DNA of 64,000 bases, from NCBI RefSeq assembly GCF_012689525.1, contig NZ_CP051515.1, forward strand, positions 2,542,001 through 2,606,000. Direction: 5' to 3'. Source of the DNA: Paraburkholderia aromaticivorans (GTDB taxonomy: Bacteria > Pseudomonadota > Gammaproteobacteria > Burkholderiales > Burkholderiaceae). The notes beneath the pieces were generated by a model, which was not told where the DNA came from, searched no databases, and saw only the letters and a program-made list of their open reading frames with translations. The number at the start of each line of letters is the position of its first letter. Position 1 is the stretch's first letter. This document shows, piece by piece, positions 1 to 8,425 of this stretch. A program made the translations under genes and the position numbers.

Positions 1-282
1 GAACGCATCGGCCATGCCCTGCACGTCGTCGAGTATTTTTTGCGCCCACTGCAAAGCGGCTTCGCCGTCGCTCGTCACGCTGACCCGGCGCGTGGTGCGC
101 TGAAAGAGTTTCACGCCGAGACTGACTTCCAGCATGGCGATGCGCTTGCTGACATGCGAGGGCGACAAGCCCATTTCCGTCGATGCCGCCACGAAGCTGC
201 CCCGGCGCGCGATGTTGCAGAACAACTGCAGATCGCGCAGGAAAGACTCATTGCTGGCTGTGAGCGCATTCTGATTTTCCAT
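1..282 (-). CDS. LysR-family regulator, N-terminal part (cut by window edge)
   Basis: Ninety-four codons are visible, reading from ATG at 282 (MENQNALTASN) to the window edge. They form the winged helix-turn-helix of a LysR activator, with the typical run SFVAASTEMGLSPSHVSKRI followed by LGVKLFQRTTRRVSVTSDG. The effector-binding domain lies outside the window. The gene is divergent from the transporter/dehydrogenase/dehydroquinase operon starting at 559, and the 276-bp gap between them is the usual place for a LysR operator. By context it probably senses a substrate or product of that operon. The family assignment is firm; the target and effector are inference. Confidence 0.9.
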   Translation of the reverse strand, partial: MENQNALTASNESFLRDLQLFCNIARRGSFVAASTEMGLSPSHVSKRIAMLEVSLGVKLFQRTTRRVSVTSDGEAALQWAQKILDDVQGMADAF

Positions 283-558
283 TTGGCCGCATTGTGTCCG
301 TGCAGAAGCACATTACCCTAGCCTTAACGATCAGATTGGGCAAGCCGTGCTGGTCGGATGAATTACTCGGGACAACCAGGTACTCGTTAACCCTGAATTG
401 CCGTCGAGCGCTTCGCTGCATGGCAACATCCGCGCATCCGGAAAGCAGGTCGCGCAGTCTGGGGCCAGGTAAGTCCTGGCTTGCATAGTTTTGCTTTCAG
501 TACGCCAATGAATCAGCCGTAGAAGCTGATCAAAAACATTTCTGTTTCAGGAGACAGC

Positions 559-1965
559 ATGGAAACGAATACATCGGCAGGCGGACACGAGAACCGCTCG
601 CAGGCTCGCAAAGCAACCGCCAGCGGCTGGATCGGCTCGGCACTCGAGTACTACGACTTCTTCATCTACGCTCAGGCAGCGGCCCTTATCTTTCCACAGT
701 TGTTCTTTCCATCGGGCAATCCAAAGATCGCCATCGTGGCTTCGCTCGCCACCTACGGCGTGGGTTACGTCGCGCGGCCGATCGGCGCGGTGGTGCTCGG
801 GCATTGGGGCGACACCCACGGCCGCAAGAACGTTCTGCTCGTCTGTATGTTCCTGATGGGCTTCTCGACGATGGCAGTCGCCTTTCTGCCGACCTATCAC
901 AGCGTCGGGCTGCTCGCGCCCGCCCTGCTGGTGGTGCTGCGCCTGGTTCAGGGCTTCGCCGTGGCCGGTGAAATCTCGGGCGCGAGTTCGATGATTCTCG
1001 AACATGCGCCATTCGGGCGGCGCGGTTACTACGCCAGTTTTACCCTGCAAGGCGTGCAGGCGGGCCAGATTCTCGCCGCCGCCGTGTTCCTGCCGCTCGC
1101 CTACTTCATGGAAGAGAGCTCGTTCAATTCGTGGGGCTGGCGCATCCCGTTCCTGTTGAGTGCCGTGGTGCTGATCGCCGGCTACTACATTCGCCGCGAA
1201 GTCCATGAAACACCCGCCTTCGCCAAGGAAGACGCGAGCGGCAACGTGCCCAAGTCGCCGATTGTCGAAGCTTTCCGCTACAACTGGGGCGATATGCTGC
1301 GCGTGGTCGGCTGCTCGTTGATGAACGTGATCCCGGTCGTCGCCACCATCTTCGGCGCGGCGTATGCAGTACAAGCGGCGTACGGCATCGGGTTCTCCAA
1401 GAGCGTCTATCTGTGGATTCCGGTGGTCGGCAATATCGTCGCCGTGCTGGTGATTCCCTATGTGGGCAATCTTTCCGACCGGATCGGCCGGCGCCTGCCG
1501 ATTATCGTCGGCGCGCTCGGCGCGGGTCTGCTCTCGTTCGGCTACCTGTACGCGATCAGCATCCGCAACGTCCCGCTCGCCATGGTGATGTCGATCCTTA
1601 TGTGGGGCATCGTCTATCAAGGGTATAACGCCACGTTCCCCAGCTTCTTTCCGGAACTGTTCCCGACCCGCTCGCGCGTCTCCGCGATGGCCATCGGCCA
1701 GAATATCGGCACGACGATCACCGCTTTGCTGCCCGCGCTGTTCGCCTATGTCGCGCCGCCCGGATCGACCAATGTGCCAATCATCATCGGCACGATCACG
1801 TTCGCCATCACCATCGTTGCCGCGGTGACCGCATGGAGCGCACGCGAGAACTACCGCGTCAAGCTGAGCGATCTGGGCGAACCCAATGCGGTGCCGATCG
1901 ATAAGGTCAGCTACGAGCGGATGCGGGCCGAGACCATGGCTGAAGCCAAGAAAGCCCTCGCGTAA
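559..1965 (+). CDS. MFS metabolite:H+ symporter (shikimate/quinate-type transporter)
   Basis: A 468-residue, twelve-helix major facilitator of the metabolite:H+ symporter group. Seen: the N-terminal signature GSALEYYDFFIY, the loop 2-3 motif GHWGDTHGRKN, LRLVQGFAVAGE in helix 4, and a second-half copy of the loop motif at NLSDRIGRRLPI. The group includes ShiA (shikimate), KgtP and ProP. The ATG at 559 has a CAGGAG ribosome-binding site at good spacing. It heads an operon with a Gfo/Idh/MocA dehydrogenase and a dehydroquinase, which makes a cyclohexane carboxylate such as quinate or shikimate the most likely substrate. Other organic acids cannot be excluded. Confidence 0.88.
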   Translation: METNTSAGGHENRSQARKATASGWIGSALEYYDFFIYAQAAALIFPQLFFPSGNPKIAIVASLATYGVGYVARPIGAVVLGHWGDTHGRKNVLLVCMFLMGFSTMAVAFLPTYHSVGLLAPALLVVLRLVQGFAVAGEISGASSMILEHAPFGRRGYYASFTLQGVQAGQILAAAVFLPLAYFMEESSFNSWGWRIPFLLSAVVLIAGYYIRREVHETPAFAKEDASGNVPKSPIVEAFRYNWGDMLRVVGCSLMNVIPVVATIFGAAYAVQAAYGIGFSKSVYLWIPVVGNIVAVLVIPYVGNLSDRIGRRLPIIVGALGAGLLSFGYLYAISIRNVPLAMVMSILMWGIVYQGYNATFPSFFPELFPTRSRVSAMAIGQNIGTTITALLPALFAYVAPPGSTNVPIIIGTITFAITIVAAVTAWSARENYRVKLSDLGEPNAVPIDKVSYERMRAETMAEAKKALA

Positions 1966-1998
1966 TCCATTTCGCCCGAACTTCAAGGGAATCGATCC

Positions 1999-3066
1999 AT
2001 GAACAGGACTCGGATCGCCGTGGCCGGCGCGGGCTACATCGGCCGCGCTCACATGGCTGTCGCGCAGCAGAGCGGCACCTGCATGCTGTCGGCGATCGTC
2101 GACCCGTCGCCGGCGGCACAGGCGCTCGCTACCCAGGCCGGCGTGCCGCTTTACCGGACGCTCGAAGAACTGCTCGAACACGATCGCCCGGACGGCGTGA
2201 TCCTGGCCACGCCGAACCCGTTGCATGTGGAGCACACGCTGACCTGTCTCGCGGCCGGCGTGCCCACGCTGCTCGAAAAGCCGATCGCGTCCACGGTCGA
2301 TGAGGCTGAAACGCTGGTCGGCGAAGTCGAACGCCGCGGTGTGCCGTTGCTGATCGGGCATCATCGCGCGCACAGTCCGATCATGGCCCGCGCGAAGCAA
2401 CTGATCGACGAAGGCCGGCTCGGCAAACTGGTCGCGGTAATGGGCAGCGCGGTCTTCTTCAAACCGGATGAGTACTACGCCGATGCCCCCTGGCGGCGCG
2501 AGCCGGGCGGCGGCCCAATCCTGCTGAACATGATTCACGAGGTGCACAACCTGCGCATGCTGTGCGGCGATATCGTGGCCGTGCAGGCGTTTTCGTCGCA
2601 CGCGACGCGCGGCTTTCCGGTCGAAGACACGGTGGCGATCAACCTGCGCTTCGCGAGCGGCGCGCTCGGCAGCTTCATGCTGTCGGACACGGCCGCAAGT
2701 GCTCGTAGCTGGGAACAGACGTCGCAGGAAAACAAGGCTTATCCGTCGTATCCGGATGAAGACTGTTACGTCATTGCGGGCACCTTCGGCTCACTCGCCG
2801 TGCCGACCATGCGCCTGAAAACCTATGGCAAGGCTGGGGACCGTTCGTGGTGGAAGCCGTTTCAGGTCGGCGTCGCCGACATGACTCGCGACGATCCGCT
2901 CAAGCTCCAACTCGAACATTTCGTGCGCGTGATCCGCCAAGAAGCAGAACCGCTCGTGAGCGCCCGCGACGGCTTGCAGAATCTGCGCATTACCGAGGCA
3001 ATCGTCGAAGCGGCCAATGCTGGTTCCGTGGTCAACACGACGCCCGCGGTCGCAGCGGCGCATTGA
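1999..3066 (+). CDS. Gfo/Idh/MocA-family NAD(P)-dependent oxidoreductase
   Basis: A 355-residue dehydrogenase. The N-terminus has the dinucleotide-binding fold GAGYIGRAH, followed at about residue 95 by LLEKPIAST, the EKP motif that carries the family's active-site lysine. A histidine-rich segment (GHHRAHSP) follows, then the alpha/beta substrate domain containing GGGPILLNMIHEVHNLRML. ATG at 1999 has an AAGGGAA ribosome-binding site 33 bp after the transporter stop. Family members oxidise or reduce sugars, inositols and hydroxylated rings. Between a ShiA-like transporter and a dehydroquinase, a quinate- or shikimate-type dehydrogenase role is plausible, but the sequence alone does not prove the substrate. 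Confidence 0.85.
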   Translation: MNRTRIAVAGAGYIGRAHMAVAQQSGTCMLSAIVDPSPAAQALATQAGVPLYRTLEELLEHDRPDGVILATPNPLHVEHTLTCLAAGVPTLLEKPIASTVDEAETLVGEVERRGVPLLIGHHRAHSPIMARAKQLIDEGRLGKLVAVMGSAVFFKPDEYYADAPWRREPGGGPILLNMIHEVHNLRMLCGDIVAVQAFSSHATRGFPVEDTVAINLRFASGALGSFMLSDTAASARSWEQTSQENKAYPSYPDEDCYVIAGTFGSLAVPTMRLKTYGKAGDRSWWKPFQVGVADMTRDDPLKLQLEHFVRVIRQEAEPLVSARDGLQNLRITEAIVEAANAGSVVNTTPAVAAAH

Positions 3067-3109
3067 TATCGCATCGCCTTTACTGAACCCATTGCTCCAG
3101 GGACACCCC

Positions 3110-3547
3110 ATGAAAACGTTCGTGATGCTTCACGGCATCAACCACAATATGTTCGGCAAGCGCGACCCCGCGCAATACGGCACCGTGACGCTGGCCGAAA
3201 TCGACAGCAGCCTGCAGGCATTGGGCAAGGAACTGGGCGTTCAGGTCGAGAGCTTTCAGACCAACAGCGAAGCCGCCATGTGCGAACGCATCCACCAGGC
3301 TTTCACCGACGATGCCGCCGGCGTCATGATCAACGCCGGAGCGTGGACGCATTACAGCTACGGCATTCGTGATGCGCTGGCGATCCTGACGGTGCCGGTA
3401 GTGGAAATCCACATGTCGAACATCCATGCGCGCGAAGCGTTCCGGCATGTGTCCGTGTTTGCGGAAATCGTCAAAGGGCAGATTTGCGGCTTTGGTGTCG
3501 ACAGTTATCTGCTGGGGTTGCGGGCGGCGGTGTCGGCGGCTGCCTAG
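3110..3547 (+). CDS. aroQ: Type II 3-dehydroquinate dehydratase (AroQ-like)
   Basis: A 145-residue protein of the usual type II dehydroquinase length. It has the flexible lid FGKRDPAQYG with the catalytic Tyr at about residue 23 and Arg at 18, then INAGAWTHYS (substrate-binding Asn) and VEIHMSNIHAREAFRH (catalytic His region). It interconverts 3-dehydroquinate and 3-dehydroshikimate. The ATG at 3110 follows an AGGGA site and leaves a 43-bp gap after the dehydrogenase gene. The N-terminal strand reads LHGINHN instead of the common LNGPNLN, so it belongs to a divergent subgroup, which suits a catabolic copy rather than the housekeeping enzyme. That role is inferred from the operon. Confidence 0.87.
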   Translation: MKTFVMLHGINHNMFGKRDPAQYGTVTLAEIDSSLQALGKELGVQVESFQTNSEAAMCERIHQAFTDDAAGVMINAGAWTHYSYGIRDALAILTVPVVEIHMSNIHAREAFRHVSVFAEIVKGQICGFGVDSYLLGLRAAVSAAA

Positions 3548-3611
3548 TTCTTAGTTGATAGTGATCACGCGTCGCCGTGTTTGGTGTCGGTCACCGGCGC
3601 GCGGCGGACGC

Positions 3612-4700
3612 TCAGCGCCATGCGTCGGTCAGTTCGTTGGCCAACACCATCTTCTCGCGGACCACTTCGACAAAGGCGGCATCCGCGCCGCCCTGTGCCT
3701 TGAGGAATTTGAGCGCAGCGGAATGCACGGCACGCATCGCCCTTCCGTCGATGCCGCTCATGCGCGTCGCACCGCGACGCGTCTCTTCCACCAGATCGCG
3801 TGCGCTGCTGAAGTCGGGCGACAATCCGCTCTGCGTTTCGAACCCGGCGCGCAAACCCGCCGCGTAGTCGCGCGATGTTCCAAGCCGGTCCATGTCGATC
3901 AGCAAATCAACGCCATCCGCCATGCGCAACGCACACAGAATCCACAACGCGACGAACGCCCGATACGCGTTATTGCCCTCCGCCGTGCGCGCATACTGCT
4001 CGCAAGCCATTGCATAGGCATCGTCCGAAGTGGGCGCGGCGGGCGGCAAGCTCACGCCGCAGATCTCGATGGCTTGCCTGACCAGCGGGTCCGCCTGATT
4101 CAGCCCCAGCACCCGAAACGGCGCGGCCACAAAAAACGGATTGCTCCATTGCCGACTGAGCAGCCACCCCGAAGCGAACTGCGACGCGGGGTTTCGCAGC
4201 ACACCCACATGCATGGCCTGCGGAAAAGCCTGTTTCAGCCACGGCAGCCGGCCGGACGAACGGCAAAACTTGAAGACCGCCACGCCGCCTTGTTCGATGG
4301 TGCGCTCGCACAGATTGCGCAAATAGGCCTGCAATTCGGGGAATTCCGCATCCGGTACGCTGGCGAAGCGATCGAGGCTGAAGCCCCGGCGGTATCCGTC
4401 AACACCGCGAGCGCCATCGCGCAAAAACGGGCGATATTCGTCGAAATACGGCGCGTCGAGCGGCGGGTGCCCCGACGTCAGCGTGGGGCGCGACGCGGAC
4501 ACATCGGCCAGGCTCAGGTCCGCGAGCACGTTGCTGAGCGGTTCATAAAAGCCGGTCACGGTGTCGAGTTCGCGCAGTCGCGACCAGACCCACGTTCCCG
4601 CGCTACGCCAGCCTGTATGCAGAAACACCGCCTGTTTCAAGGCGCTGTTCTGCGCGGCATCGTTTGACGGACCATTCGACGACCCATTGGACAACGGCAT
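3612..4700 (-). CDS. Sulfotransferase-like P-loop protein
   Basis: A 362-residue cytoplasmic protein. Near the N-terminus the segment VFLHTGWRSAGTWVWSRL resembles the 5'-phosphosulfate-binding loop of sulfotransferases, and later GVLRNPASQFASGW resembles the 3'-phosphate-binding RNPxD..S motif. Between them FKFCRSSGRLPWL lies where family members have a helix before the 3'-PB strand. A PAPS-dependent sulfotransferase fold is therefore likely, though the acceptor is unknown. It stands alone on the minus strand, convergent with the dehydroquinase operon and divergent from the LysR gene at 4903, so context gives no substrate. No signal peptide or membrane segment is visible. Confidence 0.6.
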   Translation of the reverse strand: MPLSNGSSNGPSNDAAQNSALKQAVFLHTGWRSAGTWVWSRLRELDTVTGFYEPLSNVLADLSLADVSASRPTLTSGHPPLDAPYFDEYRPFLRDGARGVDGYRRGFSLDRFASVPDAEFPELQAYLRNLCERTIEQGGVAVFKFCRSSGRLPWLKQAFPQAMHVGVLRNPASQFASGWLLSRQWSNPFFVAAPFRVLGLNQADPLVRQAIEICGVSLPPAAPTSDDAYAMACEQYARTAEGNNAYRAFVALWILCALRMADGVDLLIDMDRLGTSRDYAAGLRAGFETQSGLSPDFSSARDLVEETRRGATRMSGIDGRAMRAVHSAALKFLKAQGGADAAFVEVVREKMVLANELTDAWR

Positions 4701-4902
4701 GTGGACTTCTCTTCAAATGAAAGCAACAGGTAGTCGGCGCAAACGCATACTTTAGCGGCTCGCGCCGCCGACCGCGTGACGGCAAGCATCACTTTACCTT
4801 GCAAGCCGCACCGCATTGCGCTGGCGCGCGTGCCAGACTGAACTGGAACCGCGAGTCCAAACACTTTAAGCTGCCAGACTTCCGAACTCAAATGTCGCTC
4901 AT

Positions 4903-5808
4903 ATGAACGATTCGGCCGATATCCGCTTCCTGTTGACGCTGCGCGAAAGCGGCAGCCTGGTCGCCGCGGCGCGCAAGCTGGGGTTGTCGCCCTCGGCGGT
5001 CACGCAGCGTCTTCAGCAACTGGAAAAGAAACTGGGCGCGCAACTGGTGAACCGCACGGCACGCCGCCTGCAATTCACGGAAGAAGGCACGCTGCTGTGC
5101 GAACGGGGCGCCGACCTCGTCCAGCAGTTCGACGCGCTGTTCGAAGACTTGCAGATGCGCCGCGGCGGACTCGTCGGCACGCTGAAGATCAATGCGCCGC
5201 TGGGGTTCGGGCGGCGGCACCTCGCGCCCGCGATTGCCGATTTCCAGCAGCGGAATCCGGATATCGACGTCGCGCTTACGCTATCCGACAAGCCTCTGAC
5301 CGAGACGATGGACCGCTTCGATATCGTCGTGCATATCGGCGAATTGCCGGTGTCGAATCTGATCGGCTACACGATTGCACCGAATGCGCGATTCGTCTGC
5401 GCGGCACCCGCGCTGATCAAGCGAATCGGCACGCCGGATTCTCCGGATGAATTGAGCAAGCTGCCCTGCATCGTGCTGCGCGAGAACAACGAAGATGTCT
5501 CGCTGTGGCAGTTCAGTAAGGGCCGCACACGCCGCAGCGTGCGCGTTTCCGCCCATTTGAGTTGCAACGATGGCGATGTGATCCGTCAGTGGGCATGCGA
5601 AGGACGCGGCGTGATCCTACGCTCCGAATGGGACGTGGCCGACGACATCGCAAAGGGCAAGCTCGTCCGTTTGCTGCCCGGATGGAAAGCGCCCGATGCC
5701 GACGTCATGGCGCTTACGCATCAACGCGCGGGCCTGCCGGCGCGCACCCGCCATTTCATGCAGTATTTGCAAAGCAGGTTCAGGCCGCAGCCGCCCTGGC
5801 GGCGATGA
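4903..5808 (+). CDS. LysR-family transcriptional regulator
   Basis: A 301-residue LysR regulator. Residues 1-60 carry the winged HTH (GSLVAAARKLGLSPSAVTQRLQQLEKKLGAQLVNRTARRLQFTEEG in short pieces), followed by the linker helix and a periplasmic-binding-like effector domain from about 90. The ATG at 4903 opens directly with MNDSADIRFLLTLRESG. It lies 136 bp upstream of the co-directional HAD hydrolase and PLP dehydratase genes, which it may control, perhaps in response to a hydroxy-amino acid. DhaR/DsdC-type regulation is only an analogy. Divergence from the sulfotransferase-like gene offers another possible target. Confidence 0.88.
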   Translation: MNDSADIRFLLTLRESGSLVAAARKLGLSPSAVTQRLQQLEKKLGAQLVNRTARRLQFTEEGTLLCERGADLVQQFDALFEDLQMRRGGLVGTLKINAPLGFGRRHLAPAIADFQQRNPDIDVALTLSDKPLTETMDRFDIVVHIGELPVSNLIGYTIAPNARFVCAAPALIKRIGTPDSPDELSKLPCIVLRENNEDVSLWQFSKGRTRRSVRVSAHLSCNDGDVIRQWACEGRGVILRSEWDVADDIAKGKLVRLLPGWKAPDADVMALTHQRAGLPARTRHFMQYLQSRFRPQPPWRR

Positions 5809-5944
5809 ATGTTCAAAACCGCTTGCGCGTAGTCGCAAAATGAATCATTCAATCTGGCTGAATCTATGAATTAAACCGTCTGAACGCCGCGCCGCTGATG
5901 AAACTTTATAATCAGCTCACCGTCCGCTGCTGGTCAAATCAATC

Positions 5945-6616
5945 ATGACTCTTGCCTCCGTGCCTGCCGCCTATCCCAAAGCGGTCCTGTTCGATCTCCT
6001 GACCGCCCTGCTCGACTCGTGGACCTCATGGAATCGCGCGGCCGGTTCCGAACCGGCGGGCCTTGCATGGCGCGCCGCCTATCTGCGGCTGACCTACGGC
6101 TGTGGCTCATACATTACGTATGAACAACTGGTGCGCGAAGCCGCCGCACAAGTGGGCCTGCCCGAATCCGCCGCGCTTGCGCTCGAAGCGGACTGGCTGA
6201 TGCTCGCGCCGTGGAGCGGCGCCCTCGACGCGTTGCAAACGCTCGCACCGCATTGCAAGCTGGCGGTCGTCACCAACTGCTCCACGCGTCTCGGCACACA
6301 GGCGGCCCATCTCTTGCCGGTCCGCTGGGACGCGATCGTCACCGCCGAAGAGGCCGGCGTGTACAAACCGGACCCGCTGCCCTACCGCCTCGCGCTCGAA
6401 AAACTCGGCGTGCAAGCTCATGAAGCCGCGTTCGTCGCCGGCTCCAGCTACGACATGTTCGGCACCGCCGCAGTCGGCTTGCGGACGTATTGGCACAACC
6501 GCGTCGGCCTGTCGCTCGTAACCGGCGCGCAGCCGCCCGAGATCCAATCACCGACGCTGGATTCGCTCGTTCCGTGGCTCGCTCGCTTCGGCACAATCCA
6601 GTATGACCACGCATGA
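5945..6616 (+). CDS. HAD-IA family hydrolase (2-haloacid dehalogenase-like)
   Basis: A 223-residue haloacid-dehalogenase-superfamily protein with a helical cap. Motif I is AVLFDLLTALLD with the nucleophile Asp17; motif II is VVTNCS; motif III has the lysine of YKPDPLPY; motif IV is VAGSSYDMFG. The SSYD element is typical of (S)-2-haloacid dehalogenase relatives. Motif I is odd: the usual Gly-Thr two to three residues before the Leu is Thr-Ala here. The stop overlaps or nearly overlaps the next gene (ATGA at 6613), so the two are translated together. It may be a phosphatase or dehalogenase acting near D-amino acid metabolism; the substrate is unknown. Confidence 0.8.
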   Translation: MTLASVPAAYPKAVLFDLLTALLDSWTSWNRAAGSEPAGLAWRAAYLRLTYGCGSYITYEQLVREAAAQVGLPESAALALEADWLMLAPWSGALDALQTLAPHCKLAVVTNCSTRLGTQAAHLLPVRWDAIVTAEEAGVYKPDPLPYRLALEKLGVQAHEAAFVAGSSYDMFGTAAVGLRTYWHNRVGLSLVTGAQPPEIQSPTLDSLVPWLARFGTIQYDHA

Positions 6617-6636
6617 CCCCATTTCCCGGTGAAAGC

Positions 6637-7776
6637 ATGAAACTCGACCAGATCGAAACCCCCGCCGCGTTGATCGACATCGCACGGATGCAAAGGAATA
6701 TCGCGCGAATGCAAGGGCATATGAACACGCTCGGCGTCGCGTTTCGTCCGCACGTGAAGACCACCAAATGCATCGACGTGGTCCGCGCGCAGATCGCCGC
6801 CGGCGCGCGCGGCATCACCGTTTCGACGTTGAAGGAAGCGGAGGCGTTCTTCGCCGCCGGTGTCGACGACATTCTTTACGCCGTCAGCATGGCCCCGTCG
6901 AAGCTGCCGAGAGCGCTCGCGCTGCGCCGCCAGGGCTGCAATCTGAAGCTCGTGGTCGACAATCCGACCGCTGCCTCGGCCATCGCCGCATTCGGCGATG
7001 CGCACGGCGAAACCTTCGAGGTGTGGATCGAAGTGGATACGGACGGGCACCGCTCAGGCATCACACCGGAGCAGGACACGCTGCTCGAAGTCGGCCGGAT
7101 TCTGCATGAGAACGGCGTCAGGGTGGGTGGCGTGATGACCCATGCCGGTTCGAGCTACGAGCTCGATACGCCGGCAGCACTCGCCGCGCTCGCTGAGCAG
7201 GAACGCGCGGGCTGCGTGCGTGCAGCGCAGCGATTGCGCGAAGCCGGCATTACCTGCCCGGCGGTCAGCGTCGGCTCGACGCCCACTGCCCTCGCCGCCA
7301 CGCAATTAGAGGGCGTCACGGAAGTGCGCGCCGGTGTGTATGTGCTGTTCGACCTCGTCATGCACAACGTCGGGGTATGCGCGCTCGACGACATCGCGCT
7401 CAGCGTGCTCGCCACCGTGATCGGTCATCAGGCGGACAAGGGCTGGGCGATTCTCGACGCGGGCTGGATGGCGATGAGCCGGGATCGTGGCACGTCGAAG
7501 CAGTCGCACGATTTCGCCTATGGCCAGCCGTGTCTGCTGAACGGCACGCCGCTGCCCGGCTACGTGGTCAGCGGCGCCAATCAGGAGCACGGCATTCTTT
7601 CTCCAACAGTGGAAAACGCGGACGCCGGCGACGATGTCACGCAGCGCTTCCCGATCGGCATGAAATTGCGCATCCTGCCGAATCACGCGTGCGCTACCGG
7701 CGCGCAGTTTCCCGAGTATCACGCGGTGACGCCGGACGGCAACAGCGTGGAGTGGCGGCGCTTTCACGGCTGGTGA
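6637..7776 (+). CDS. DSD1-type PLP enzyme (D-serine / D-threo-3-hydroxyaspartate dehydratase-like)
   Basis: A 379-residue fold-type III PLP enzyme. Lys41 in RPHVKTTK should form the Schiff base, and the C-terminal LPNHAC supplies His350 and Cys352, the zinc ligand pair found in eukaryote-type D-serine dehydratases and D-threo-3-hydroxyaspartate dehydratases. D-threonine aldolases share the fold. The start at 6637 is preferred because of GGTGAA just upstream and because the family usually opens near MKLDQIETPAL; an ATG at 6613 overlapping the HAD stop would add eight residues. With the upstream HAD and LysR genes it forms a probable D-hydroxy-amino acid utilisation unit (inference). Confidence 0.85.
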   Translation: MKLDQIETPAALIDIARMQRNIARMQGHMNTLGVAFRPHVKTTKCIDVVRAQIAAGARGITVSTLKEAEAFFAAGVDDILYAVSMAPSKLPRALALRRQGCNLKLVVDNPTAASAIAAFGDAHGETFEVWIEVDTDGHRSGITPEQDTLLEVGRILHENGVRVGGVMTHAGSSYELDTPAALAALAEQERAGCVRAAQRLREAGITCPAVSVGSTPTALAATQLEGVTEVRAGVYVLFDLVMHNVGVCALDDIALSVLATVIGHQADKGWAILDAGWMAMSRDRGTSKQSHDFAYGQPCLLNGTPLPGYVVSGANQEHGILSPTVENADAGDDVTQRFPIGMKLRILPNHACATGAQFPEYHAVTPDGNSVEWRRFHGW

Positions 7777-7837
7777 AGCGAGAGGCGCCAGCGCAGCGAA
7801 CACCGCGACACCCGACTCGCGCCGCTGAGCCGCTCCG

Positions 7838-8290
7838 TCACTCCTCCTCTTCCTCCAGACCCGCCAACAGATCGTCGACAGCGCGATACACGCGCTCGAC
7901 GATCTCCGGTCCCACCTTGCGCTCCAACTCGCGGTAATGCGCTTCGAGATCCTTCGAAATCACGCGCACCAATTCCACACTCGTGTCCGTCAGCGACACC
8001 AGCACGCGCCGCTGGTCTTCGGCAAAACGCTCCTTGGTCACCAGTTCCATGCTCTCCATGCGCGCGAGCACGCCGGCCATGCTCGGGCTCGAAATCGTGC
8101 AGATATCGGAGATGTGGCGCGGCTCCATCGGGCCGTGCTCATTGAGCGCGCGAATCACGCGCCACTGCTGTTCGGTCAATCCATGCGCGGTAATCAACGG
8201 ACGAAACCGCTCCATCATTTTTTCTCTGGCGCGCAGCAACAGCATCGGCAGGTTGCGGTGCAAAACTCGGGTCGAGGCGGAAGCGGACAT
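7838..8290 (-). CDS. hpaR: MarR-family repressor of homoprotocatechuate degradation (HpaR/HpcR)
   Basis: A 150-residue MarR protein. It opens with helices carrying RNLPMLLLRAREKMMERFRPLI in pieces, then the winged HTH (GLTEQQWRVIRAL ... EPRHISDICTISSPSMAGVLARMES) and the wing ERFAEDQRRVLVSLT. This matches the HpaR/HpcR subgroup that represses the hpa meta-cleavage operon and is released by homoprotocatechuate or hydroxyphenylacetates. It is divergent from hpaG1 with a 135-bp gap that holds a perfect 14-bp palindrome. The C-terminus ends in five glutamates. The subgroup assignment rests on the sequence and the neighbouring genes. Confidence 0.92.
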   Translation of the reverse strand: MSASASTRVLHRNLPMLLLRAREKMMERFRPLITAHGLTEQQWRVIRALNEHGPMEPRHISDICTISSPSMAGVLARMESMELVTKERFAEDQRRVLVSLTDTSVELVRVISKDLEAHYRELERKVGPEIVERVYRAVDDLLAGLEEEEE

Positions 8291-8386
8291 GTTGGAAGAT
8301 GATTTAAAAGCAGCCGTCGAAACTTAAGGGAAAACCCGCGATCAGCCGACAGGCTATTGACCATGAATGATATCAAGCGCAATACT

Positions 8387-8400
8387 ACTAACATGTTAGT
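8387..8400. promoter_or_regulatory. Perfect 14-bp palindrome, candidate HpaR operator
   Basis: ACTAACATGTTAGT reads the same on both strands and sits 26 bp before the hpaG1 start, inside the hpaR-hpaG1 divergent gap. MarR dimers bind palindromes of this size, so this is the best candidate operator for both genes. No matching -10/-35 pair was clear enough to call. Confidence 0.6.
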
Positions 8401-8425
8401 GTTTTTGCCGAGAGACAGCTAATTT

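Noticed and set aside
547..2601. Long open frame on the minus strand, over 680 codons
   Set aside because: It is antisense to a complete transporter and dehydrogenase, is very rich in Arg, His, Asp and Gln, and has no known domain. This is typical of high-GC shadow frames.
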